Part shown: piece after piece, positions 8,129 through 17,200 of the stretch
Numbering within the stretch: position 1 is the stretch's first letter
Layout: each line of letters starts with the position of its first letter
Assembly: GCA_964530075.1 (NCBI GenBank)
Contig: CAZGXU010000013.1
Location: 1 to 47,949, forward strand
Reading direction: 5' to 3'
Source of the DNA: JANQEA01 sp964530075
GTDB taxonomy: Bacteria; Bipolaricaulota; Bipolaricaulia; UBA7950; UBA9294
Length of the DNA: 47,949 bases
Translations under genes and position numbers: made by a program
The notes under the pieces: model-generated
Seen by the model: only the letters and a program-made list of their open reading frames with translations
Databases searched by the model: none
What the model was told of the DNA's origin: nothing

Positions 8129-9997
8129 TCACTTCCTTCCGGTCCTCGGGTCGGACTCCGAGTCCGCGTTCTTCATCTTCCTTCTTGCTTCGGCAAGCCG
8201 TTCCGCCATCGACCTGGCCGCCTGTGTTGTCTTCGATGGTGCTGGGGGAGCGGGCGCCTCCGTCTCGGCCCGCTTCGTATCGCCCAGTTTGAACCCGGCC
8301 ACCATGTCGTTCAGCTCGACCCCCATTTGGGCGAGGGATTGCGCCGACGCGGCCATTTCTTGCATGGTCGCGACCATCTGCTCGGTGGACGCGCTCGCCT
8401 CCTCCGTGGAAGCGGAGGCTTCTTCCGCGACAGTGGCTACGTCCTCGACGGACCGGATGACCTGCTGCGCGTTCGCCGACATCTGTTGGGCAGCGGCCGA
8501 GATCTGCTGCAGCATCGTCGCCACGTTCTCCGCCGAGCTCAGGATCTCATCCAGTGCGGTCCTTGCGCTCGCCATCATCTCTTTCCCGGAGGAGACCTCC
8601 CTGGCGGTGTCGTCCATGTTGCCGACCGCCGCCTCCGTCTCTACGGTCGTCTCTCTGATCAGCTGCGCGATCTGCGCGGCCGACTTGGCCGAGTTCTCGG
8701 CGAGCTTTCGCACCTCCTCCGCAACGACCGCGAACCCTCTGCCGGCCTCCCCGGCCCTCGCAGCCTCGATGGCGGCGTTCAGGGCCAGGAGGTTCGTCTG
8801 GTCGGCGACGCCGGTGATCGCTTCGACGATCGCCGCCATCTGCTCGGAGCGTCTGCCGAGCTTCGTCACCGCCTCGGAGGTCACGCCGGTCGAGCCGGCG
8901 ATCCTGTCCATCGTCGAGATCGCCTCGCGGACGACCTTGACCCCCTGTTGGGCGAGCCGGCTTGCCTCGGACGAGGCGGACGCCGCGTTCTGAGCCGAAT
9001 CGGCCGTCTGGGTGATCGCGACGTTGAGCTGCTCCATGGCGCGGTTGGTCTCCTCGACCCGCTCCGCCTGGGACCGAGCCCCCTTGGCGAGCTGCTGGAT
9101 CGAGGAGGACACCTGCTGAACGGAGGCGTTCGTCTGCTGCGCCGCTGCGGAGAGCTGTTGAGACGAGGCGGACACCTCGCTGGAAGTCGCCGCGACCCGA
9201 GCGGTAATCCTCCGCAGACCGCTGACCATCCGACGGAAGGCGTCGCAAAGCTGACCGACTTCGTCTCCGGTCGTGATCTCGATGTCGGGAGTCAAGTCCC
9301 CCTGAGCGACGGTCTCCGACACAGCCGCCAACGTGCGAACCGGTTTGGTAATTCCTCGAGTGATGAACGTCGCGACGGTTCCGCCGAACACGACGGCGAG
9401 GGCCCCGAAAACGATGAGCACGGTCCGTGTGGTCCGGGACCTCCGGGCAGCGTCGTCGAACCGCTCATCCGTGAGAACCTCCCTTGCTGTGAGCAGCTGG
9501 GAGAGATCGCCGCTGATTTGGTCCAGCAGGTGCTGATTGGACTCCGCGCCCACCAGGGCCGCCAGGCCTCCGGTCTCGACAGCGCCCTGGGAACCGCTTC
9601 GGACGAGGGCGATCTCAGGATCGGAGGCCGTCTCCTCCCACTCCTCGACCGAACCCTCGATCGCATCGAGGAGGTTCAGATGGGCGGGATCGGTCATCGC
9701 TGCCCTCGTCTCGCCGAGGACCTCCTCGAACCGATCCCGGTCTTCGCTGTAGGTCGCGAGGTACTCCTCCTCCTGGGTGAGCAGGAATCCTCTTTGGTCG
9801 ATCTCCATCTGCAGAACGAGGCTGGCCAGCTCGTGAATATTGTCCAGAATCGCGGCATCGTGCAGGATGACGCCGCTGAAGTCGGCGTCCATGTGAAGGA
9901 CATTGATCAAAGTCACGGCGACCACGGCAGCCAGGAGAACCAACGGAATGCCGAATCCGAATGCCATCTTCCTTCCGATCGTGAGCCTCATCTCCAC
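8129..9997 (-). CDS. Methyl-accepting chemotaxis protein (CHASE3-like sensor, HAMP, signalling domain)
   Basis: 622 residues. A first membrane helix (about 14-33) and a second (about 188-210) enclose an extracytoplasmic helical sensor of about 150 residues. It contains EIDQRGFLLTQEEEYL, typical of CHASE3-like ligand domains. HAMP follows (ITKPVRTLA), then a long coiled coil with the hairpin tip GVADQTNLLALNAAIEAAR. The Gln/Ala/Ser-rich flanks hold likely methylation sites for CheR/CheB/CheD. The Ala/Pro/Lys-rich tail lacks a CheR-tethering pentapeptide. As the only receptor in the operon it probably feeds this CheA. The ligand is unknown. Confidence 0.95.
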   Translation of the reverse strand: MEMRLTIGRKMAFGFGIPLVLLAAVVAVTLINVLHMDADFSGVILHDAAILDNIHELASLVLQMEIDQRGFLLTQEEEYLATYSEDRDRFEEVLGETRAAMTDPAHLNLLDAIEGSVEEWEETASDPEIALVRSGSQGAVETGGLAALVGAESNQHLLDQISGDLSQLLTAREVLTDERFDDAARRSRTTRTVLIVFGALAVVFGGTVATFITRGITKPVRTLAAVSETVAQGDLTPDIEITTGDEVGQLCDAFRRMVSGLRRITARVAATSSEVSASSQQLSAAAQQTNASVQQVSSSIQQLAKGARSQAERVEETNRAMEQLNVAITQTADSAQNAASASSEASRLAQQGVKVVREAISTMDRIAGSTGVTSEAVTKLGRRSEQMAAIVEAITGVADQTNLLALNAAIEAARAGEAGRGFAVVAEEVRKLAENSAKSAAQIAQLIRETTVETEAAVGNMDDTAREVSSGKEMMASARTALDEILSSAENVATMLQQISAAAQQMSANAQQVIRSVEDVATVAEEASASTEEASASTEQMVATMQEMAASAQSLAQMGVELNDMVAGFKLGDTKRAETEAPAPPAPSKTTQAARSMAERLAEARRKMKNADSESDPRTGRK

Positions 9998-10070
9998 CTC
10001 CGTTCTTGGGAATCGCTCCCCGTATCACTCTGCACATTCGGGCAGAGCCGCCCTTCGTTCCCCCTGGGTC

Positions 10071-10901
10071 TCATTGGCCCCTCTTCCGGTACACCCGCTC
10101 CCGTAAGTCCACGACTTCGAAGCGGCGTAGGATGTCCGGCGGCATCGTTTCCACCTTGCCCAGGATCAGGAAACCGCCCGGATTCAGCGCTTCGTGGAGG
10201 GACTCCAGGGCTTTCCTCTGCAGATCCTTCTCCAAGTAGATGAGAACGTTCCGACACAGCACCAGATCCATTCCGGGCTCGGGCCCATCTGCCACCACGT
10301 TATGTCGCTTGAATGTGATCAGCGTCCTCGCGTGGTCGTTCACGACGTAGCGATCTCCCGCAAGGGTGAAGTACTTAAACAGCCAATCGGCTCGTATCGC
10401 GCGAAGCGCGTCCCTGTCGTAGGAGCCCCATTGCGCCTTCTCGAGGGCCGCCTCGTCGATGTCGGTCGCGATGATCCGCACGTCGAAGCCACCTAGCCGC
10501 CTTCCCAGTGCCTCGCAAAGGAGGATGACGACACTGTAGACCTCCTGTCCGAACGCCGTGCCGCACGACCAGGCACGAATCGTCTTGGCACCTGCGGCTC
10601 GCTTGCTGAAGAGCACCTCCGGGATGACAGTCTCCCCCAGCAGCTTGAACACCTCGGGGTCTCGGAAGAACCGGCTCACCTTGATGGTCAAGGCGTCGAG
10701 CAACCTGTCGTATTCGGCCGGGTCCTTGTTGAGCAGCAGGACGTAGTCCCAGTACGTCGTACATCCGGTCATATGGAGCCTGTATTCGATTCTCCGTTTC
10801 AATACGGAGGACCGGTACTGGGAGAAGTCGATGCCTCGGTTCCTTCGGACTTTGTCGAGAAGGAATCGGAACCCGTTTTCGTCTCCCAGGTTCGGGTTCA
10901 T
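10071..10901 (-). CDS. cheR: CheR receptor methyltransferase
   Basis: First gene of the chemosensory operon; methylates receptor glutamates using S-adenosylmethionine. An N-terminal helical domain (about 1-80) leads into the methyltransferase domain with VSRFFRD, the SAM loop WSCGTAFGQE, TDIDEAALEKA and the late motif LVLCRNVLIYLE. I chose the ATG at 10901 because GGGAAGG lies 10 nt upstream and the product (276 residues) has normal CheR length. The frame stays open to a GTG at 11015, adding 38 acidic residues, but that GTG has no well-placed ribosome site. The SAM loop differs from the common TGEEPYS form but keeps its Glu. Confidence 0.93.
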   Translation of the reverse strand: MNPNLGDENGFRFLLDKVRRNRGIDFSQYRSSVLKRRIEYRLHMTGCTTYWDYVLLLNKDPAEYDRLLDALTIKVSRFFRDPEVFKLLGETVIPEVLFSKRAAGAKTIRAWSCGTAFGQEVYSVVILLCEALGRRLGGFDVRIIATDIDEAALEKAQWGSYDRDALRAIRADWLFKYFTLAGDRYVVNDHARTLITFKRHNVVADGPEPGMDLVLCRNVLIYLEKDLQRKALESLHEALNPGGFLILGKVETMPPDILRRFEVVDLRERVYRKRGQ

Positions 10902-11015
10902 CGCGAGGAAGCCTTCCCGCTCCACCAAACTCTCACTCGCTGGGTCCTCCGAGGCGTCCGACTCCACGGGATCAACCGCGATCGCAATCTGCCCGATTGA
11001 TGCCTGTGGTTTCAC

Positions 11016-11370
11016 TCACACATGATAGAATCTCCCTTGCCCTGTGCTTTGGAAAGGTGTCGCCCTCCGTCTGGACGTTGGTTCGCTCGGAGGGCGATAC
11101 AGGACAGTGGCCGGTCGAGAGGGAAGCGCTCGCGCAGCGGCGTTCTACGTCCCGGGATGTGCTGCGCGACTGAAAAGACGAGTATGAATCGCTGGCAGTT
11201 CACAACTTCGCGACGGCTTCGACGTCTCAACAGTCACAGGACGCTCTGCCCCGAGGGTACATTCAGCTCGAATCTCATGGAGCTGCCGTCTGCGCGTACA
11301 ACCCCATCTCAAGCACGGATCGGATTCGCACAACGGAGCTCTCCATCCTAGCGGAAGCGTTCGACGTCGC
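11016..11370. other. Divergent intergenic region cheR/glnS
   Basis: About 435 bp separate cheR (even from its farthest upstream start) and glnS. Besides the glnS promoter at its right end I see only short, unconvincing frames. A TATCAT on the minus strand (11022-11027) could be a -10 for the che operon, but no matching -35 is visible. Confidence 0.3.
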
Positions 11371-11399
11371 ATGACATCGCACCTTCGTTGGAATAGAAT
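11371..11399 (+). promoter_or_regulatory. Predicted sigma-70-type promoter of glnS
   Basis: ATGACA (-35, 11371-11376), a 17-bp spacer and TAGAAT (-10, 11394-11399). Each hexamer matches consensus at 5 of 6 positions, about 50 bp before the glnS ATG. Confidence 0.6.
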
Positions 11400-11450
11400 C
11401 GCTCCCGATTTGCATCTCGTTTCGCGGAAGGATGAAGACATGGGGCAGCG

Positions 11451-13184
11451 ATGAGCAGGAGCGGGTCGGAAGGCGCCGGCAGGGAAGGGCTCGATTTCAT
11501 CCGCAGGATCGTCGCCGAGGACGTGGCGGCGGGGAGGAACGGGGGGCGCGTGCACACGCGGTGGCCCCCTGAGCCGAACGGCTACATCCACATCGGACAC
11601 GCGATGGGATGCCTCCTCGCGCACTCGATCGCCGAGGAGTTCGGGGGGATGTTCAACCTCCGCTTCGATGACACGAACCCCGCGGCCGAAGAGCAGGAGT
11701 ACGTCGATGCCATCATCGACGATCTCCATTGGCTCGGCGTCGACTGGGAGGATCGTCTCTACTACGCGTCCGACTACTTCGAACAGCTTTACGAATGGGC
11801 GGAGCATCTGATTCGAGAGGGGAAGGCCTACGTGTGCGACCTCTCGCCGGGAGAGATCAGCGAGTACCGCGGGACCGCCGGCGGGCCGGGCCCGGACGGG
11901 GTGACGCCGCCGGGGAAGGACAGCCCGTATCGGGACCGGCCGGTCGGAGAGAACCTCGACCTGTTCCGGCGGATGCGCGCCGGGGAGTTCCCGGACGGAT
12001 CTCGGACGCTCCGCGCGAAGATCGACATGACCCATCCGAACCTCAACATGCGCGACCCGGTCATGTATCGGATCCTTCGCGCGCACCACCACCGCCAGGG
12101 AGACGCGTGGTGCGTCTACCCGACGTACGATTGGACGCACGGCCAGTCCGATGCGATCGAGGGGATCACCCATTCGACGTGCAGCTTGGAGTTCGAGAAC
12201 CACCGGCCGCTGTACGACTGGTTTCTCGACAACCTCCCGGTCCCCCATCGGCCTCGCCAGATCGAGTACGGCCGGATGAACATCGCCCATACCGTCATGA
12301 GCAAGCGGTGGCTGAGACAGCTCGTGGAGGACGGCCACGTCAGCGGTTGGGACGATCCGCGGATGCCGACGATCCGCGGGATGCGTCGGCGCGGCTATAC
12401 CCCGGAAGCGATCCGCCGCTTCGTCTCGGGGATCGGCGTGACGAAGTCGGAGGGCTACATCGCGATGTCGCTCCTCGAGCACTGCCTCCGTCAGGATCTG
12501 AACCTGCACGCCCCGCGGGTGATGGGGGTTCTCGATCCGCTGAAGGTCGTCCTGACGAACTACCCCGCCGACCTCGTCGAGGAGATCGACGCGATCAACA
12601 ACCCCGAGGACGCGTCGGCCGGGACGCGGAAGGTCCCGTTCTCCGGGACCCTGTACATCGAGCGCGAGGACTTCATGGAGGACCCGCCGAGGAAGTTCTA
12701 CCGGCTCGCGCCGGGACGGGAGGTCCGGCTCCGGTACGCCTACTTCATCACCTGCGACGAGGTCGTCAAGGACGGCGATGGGAACGTCGCGGAACTCCGG
12801 TGCACGTACGACCCGGAGACGCGCGGCGGGAACGCACCGGACGGGCGGAAGGCGAAGGCGACGCTCCACTGGGTCTCCGCACCGCACGCGGTCGACGCCG
12901 AGGTCCGTCTCTACGACAAGCTCTTCGCGGTTGAAACCCCGGGCAAGGTCGAGGAGGGCAGCGATTGGCTCGACCACCTCAACCCGGAGTCGCTCGTGGT
13001 GAAGAGGGGCTGCAGGCTGGAGCCGAGCCTCGCGACCGCGAGGCGGCCGGGGGAGCGGTTCCAGTTCGAGCGGAAGGGGTACTTCTGCGTCGATCCCGAC
13101 ACGGCCGACGGTCTGCCGGTCTTCAACCGAACGGTGACGCTCCGCGACACATGGGCCAAGCTGCAGCAGCGGTCGCGGCCGTAG
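11451..13184 (+). CDS. glnS: Glutaminyl-tRNA synthetase
   Basis: 577 residues, class I synthetase charging tRNA-Gln directly. The HIGH motif lies in RWPPEPNGYIHIGHA and the KMSKS equivalent is VMSKRWL. RFDDTNPAAEEQEYVD and the block from PTYDWTHGQSDAIEGITHS are typical of GlnRS rather than GluRS. The C-terminal part (about 340-577) is the beta-barrel anticodon-binding region. The ATG at 11451 is the only in-frame start near the homologous N-terminus. A dedicated GlnRS suggests that Gln-tRNA need not be made through the amidotransferase route in this organism, although GatCAB could still serve Asn-tRNA. Confidence 0.96.
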   Translation: MSRSGSEGAGREGLDFIRRIVAEDVAAGRNGGRVHTRWPPEPNGYIHIGHAMGCLLAHSIAEEFGGMFNLRFDDTNPAAEEQEYVDAIIDDLHWLGVDWEDRLYYASDYFEQLYEWAEHLIREGKAYVCDLSPGEISEYRGTAGGPGPDGVTPPGKDSPYRDRPVGENLDLFRRMRAGEFPDGSRTLRAKIDMTHPNLNMRDPVMYRILRAHHHRQGDAWCVYPTYDWTHGQSDAIEGITHSTCSLEFENHRPLYDWFLDNLPVPHRPRQIEYGRMNIAHTVMSKRWLRQLVEDGHVSGWDDPRMPTIRGMRRRGYTPEAIRRFVSGIGVTKSEGYIAMSLLEHCLRQDLNLHAPRVMGVLDPLKVVLTNYPADLVEEIDAINNPEDASAGTRKVPFSGTLYIEREDFMEDPPRKFYRLAPGREVRLRYAYFITCDEVVKDGDGNVAELRCTYDPETRGGNAPDGRKAKATLHWVSAPHAVDAEVRLYDKLFAVETPGKVEEGSDWLDHLNPESLVVKRGCRLEPSLATARRPGERFQFERKGYFCVDPDTADGLPVFNRTVTLRDTWAKLQQRSRP

Positions 13185-13294
13185 ATGCGATCGTTCCTCC
13201 TGCCCCGCGCCCGACCGGCTCCGGCCGATGGGTGCACCGCCTCCGCGCCACTATAATGGGACGACGGATCGGAACGGAACGCAAAGGGGGATCG

Positions 13295-14278
13295 ATGAAC
13301 AGGAATCACGCTCTTGTCTTGCTGCTGGTCTGCGCGTTCTTCGGCTGTGCCGTCCACGCGGCCTCGGGGGAGTTCATCGAGGCGAAGATCGAGGTCTTCC
13401 GCCCGTGGGGCTTCCTCGATTGGGGGAGCTGGGAGACGCTGGAGACGCGATTCGTCACGTCGCGGATCGCGCCGATCGCGGCCGACGACGCGGCCGGGCT
13501 GGGGGAACTCCGGTCGCTCTGCGCCGGCGGGGCGACGGGAGCCGATGAGGCGGCGTGCGACCTCCTCGCCGGCTTGCAGCACGTCTCGGAGCAATCGCTC
13601 GCGCTGACCGCGGAGCTCGGGAAGGACTACCGGGTGGTCCTGCGCAATCTGACCAGCGTGTCGCTCGGCGTCGTCCTGTCGGTCGACGGCTTGAACAGCA
13701 ACGGCAACGCTCCCGTCGCCGGGGATGCGTCGGACCGCAAGTGGGTGCTCCTCCCGAAGCAGACGGTGCGGATCGCCGGCTGGCAGATCTCGGAGGACGA
13801 GGCGCTCCAGTTCCGGTTCGCCACCCCGAGCAAGACGCACTCGCCGCTCACGGAGGAGCGCGGGGAGATCGTCGTCTACGTCTACCTCCCGGACCCGCTC
13901 GGGGCCGCCCACGCACGGGGCACGGAGGCCGGAGAGATCATCGGGCAGCCGACGGTCCGCATCCCGTTCGCGTCGGCGACGTCCGGGCCGGTTGAGACGC
14001 TCGCGTTCGACTACTCGGCCGACGCGGTCCGGCTCGGAATCCTCTGCACGGAGACGGACGGACCGGGGATCCGGATCGTCGGGGTGATCGAGGGGACGAT
14101 CGCCGATCTCAAGGGGCTGCGCGTCGGGGACGTGATCACCTACGCCGACGCCCGTCCGATCGACTCCTGTCGGGACCTCGGCGACCTGCTGGCGACGAAG
14201 TCGCCCGGCGATCGGATCGTCGTGAAGGTCCACCGCGAGGGGCGCGCCTTCCTTCTCACGCTGGAGCTCGGCGGATAG
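13295..14278 (+). CDS. Secreted PDZ-domain protein of unknown function
   Basis: 327 residues. An N-terminal hydrophobic segment (LLLVCAFFGC) looks like a signal peptide, with cleavage either after AVHA or, less likely, before Cys as a lipoprotein. A central all-beta region contains VVLRNLTSVSLGVVLSVDG and LPKQTVRIAGWQISEDEALQF. That pattern resembles a beta domain found in envelope proteins of several phyla. The C-terminal 80 residues form a PDZ domain (GVIEGTIADLKGLRVGDVITY, ending in a peptide-groove strand). No protease active site is present, so it is more likely an adaptor or scaffold. AAAGGGGG precedes the ATG. It converges on the large caspase-like gene, 7 bp away. Confidence 0.7.
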   Translation: MNRNHALVLLLVCAFFGCAVHAASGEFIEAKIEVFRPWGFLDWGSWETLETRFVTSRIAPIAADDAAGLGELRSLCAGGATGADEAACDLLAGLQHVSEQSLALTAELGKDYRVVLRNLTSVSLGVVLSVDGLNSNGNAPVAGDASDRKWVLLPKQTVRIAGWQISEDEALQFRFATPSKTHSPLTEERGEIVVYVYLPDPLGAAHARGTEAGEIIGQPTVRIPFASATSGPVETLAFDYSADAVRLGILCTETDGPGIRIVGVIEGTIADLKGLRVGDVITYADARPIDSCRDLGDLLATKSPGDRIVVKVHREGRAFLLTLELGG

Positions 14279-14285
14279 GCGGGCG

Positions 14286-17200
14286 CTACTCGATCGGCGC
14301 GCAGGGGGGAGCGTCCACCGGGACGACCCGTTCGTCGAGGCGGAGCACTTCGCCTTCGTCGACGAGACGGCACGCGGCCCGATCCTCGTCGAGCAGCTCG
14401 ACGACCTCGAGGATCGACGCCGTCCCTTCCTCCTCTTCCGATCCTCGATCGACCGCGAACCGATCCCCGACGCGGACCCCGTTGCGATCGCCGAGCGAGA
14501 GGATCGCCCGACCGGACGCGTCCTCGAGCCCAATGATCCGACCGGCGGGCTCGACGCGGACCTCGGCGAGCGCTTCCGACAGGGTCCCTTCCCCGTCCGA
14601 CACCGTGAGCTTCACGTCGTAGGCGCCGGGTTCCTGGAACACGTGGGCGACCCGCTCACCCTCTCCGGACGCGCCGTCTCCGAACGCCCACTCGCGCTCG
14701 ACGACGCTCGATGAGGCCGATTCGTCGGTGAAGACGACCGTCCCGCCGGCGTACGGGACCGGCGGGCAGTACGAGACCTCGGCCTCCAACGGGCGGTCGC
14801 GGAGCGACAGGATGATCCGGGTCTCCCCCTCGCCGAGGAGCTGCGGGTGCTGCGGCTGGCCGCGCTCCGCGGCGACGAAATCGGGGACCCGCGCCGCCAC
14901 GTACTCGTACAGCTCCCAGACCGTGACGTGATAGTCTCCGTTGAGATCGGCGGCTCCGTCGAGCCCCTCGAGGAGGAAGTGCGTGAAGACGCCCTGCTCC
15001 AGCTGGGGCGATTCGAACGCCTCTTCCCCCTCCGACGACGCCGCCAGGAGGAGACGTCCCTCCAGCCGGAGATCGCCGAACCAATCCTCATCGCCCCCCG
15101 ACCCGCGCCACCCGGGCGGGAGGCTTCGGGAGAGCCCACCGGAGTAGCAGCTGTCGAAGAAGATGAGGACGTGATCCGACGCGATCCGGTCGAGGAATCG
15201 CCCGAACTCGTCGTCGCGCAGCGCGGTGTCGTCCTTCGCGTCCGCCCGCGTGTCGAGGAGCACGAAGAACTCGTCGACCCCGTCGGCCTCGTCGGTTCCG
15301 TCGTCCGCCCCCTGGTAGCCGTGGCCGGAGAAGTGAATCAGCACCAGGTCGTCCTGGGACGCGACCCGGCGGAGCCAGCCGAGCCCCTCGCGGACGTTGA
15401 CCAACGTCGCCGGCGCGATCGTCAACCCGGCCTGCCCGCCCAGCTCGGTCCGTCCGTCGGTCAGGAGGCGGATTCGCTCCGGAGGCACGCCGTTCTCGAG
15501 GAGCCAGCGCACGACGGCCTCGGCGTCCTGCCGCGCGTAGGGGAGGTCCTCGACCTCCTCGTAGTCCGAGATCCCGATGACCAGGGCCCAGACGTTCGCA
15601 ACGGGGACGACCCCCGGCGTCCGCTGCACGTCGAGGATCTCGGCGTGCGTATCGGTTGCGCCCATCGAGTCGGTGACGGTCAGGCTGACCTCGTAGCGCC
15701 CGACCTCCTCGTAGCGGTGGATCGGCTCCGGCTCGCGGGACGCGTGGCCGTCGCCGAGGGACCACTCCCACGCGACGATCGGACCGTCGACGCCGATCGA
15801 TCGATCGATGAACCGGACCGGATCGTAGATCGACGGTGCGACCGGCGATACGCCGAACGCCGCCTGCGGAGGCTTCGGCTCCTCCACCAGGAGGACGCGC
15901 ATCACCGCGTCCGCCCTCCCCGTCTCATCGACGACCCGGAGGGTGACCGGCCACGTCCCGACGGCGAGCGGGTCGATCGAAGCGTACGCCTCGTCGGTCA
16001 CCAAGTCGAACGACCCGTCCGACTGGAAGTCCCAGGCGAACTCGACGATCGTCCCGTCCGGATCGTACGAGGAACTGGCGTCGAATCGGACCCGATCGCC
16101 GGACCGGAGGGGGCGCGACAGGCCGGTCCCGGCTTCGGAGATCGGCCCCCACGTGAACGACGCGACCGGGGTCGTGTCCGCCTCGAAGACGACGACGGGC
16201 TCCACGAGCGTCGCCGTGTCGCCATCGTCGTCCGCGACCGTCAGGGCAACCGCGTACTCCCCGGCTTCTTCGTAGCGGTGGGAGATCGGGTTTCCGATGT
16301 CGACGATCCCGTCCCCGAAGTCCCACCAGTACTCGGCGACGGCCCCGTCCTCGTCGCTCGTCGCGGACGCGTCGAAGACGACGGCCTCACCGGCCTCCGG
16401 CTCGTACGGTCCGTAGCTGAAAGCCGGGACGGGAGGGAGGTTCAGACGCGGGAGGAACCACCTCGCGGTGTCGAGCTCGACGGCGAGGCGGAACCGGATC
16501 CCGAGCGTCGCGTTGACGCCGACCTCCGACTCGATCGAAACGTCGGCGAGGTGGAGCGACGCCCGAAGCGCGACGTCCGCGACCGCCAGATCGACGATCT
16601 CGGCGACGAGGTCGATCCGGGAACGGCGCACGCAGTCGGTCCACGCGAGCGAGAGCTCACCGGACGTGAGGTCCTCGATGTAGGCCCCGAGCCGGCCGCC
16701 GAGGCTCCAATCCTCCGTCTTCCATTCCGCTTCCAGAGAGGCTTTCCGTTCGGGGAGCATCGTTAGGCAGGCCGATGCGGTCAGGACGCCCGGGGGGCGC
16801 GGCAGCTCCGCGGCGGCGGTGACGTCGAGCGCGTTCAGCGTGAGTTCCGTCGCGCGGGCCGACAGGGAGAATCCGCCAAGCCCGAGATCGAGGAGCTGAT
16901 GGGAGACGCCCGTCGGTCGCTCCCACTCGACCTCGGCTCGGACCGAGGTCCTGCCCGACGCGATCTCGCCGCGCGCCCGGACCGACGAGCGGCTCCCGGC
17001 CCCGTCGAGGACCCCTTCGGCTCCGAGCGTGGCCCGAAGGAGGGGAGCCGGCTCGGTGCCGGCCCGGAGTTCGAGCTCGAAGAGACGGATCTCCCCGCCG
17101 GCGCGGAGCCAGTCGCTCCCCGATCCGAGGAGGGACGACTCGACGGAGAACGTCGCGCCATCCCATTGCCGCCCGGCACGGAGCCGAGCCTCCTCGACGA

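Noticed and set aside
11012..11230. 72-codon minus-strand frame upstream of cheR
   Set aside because: No ribosome site, no recognisable motif, and it overlaps the cheR start region.
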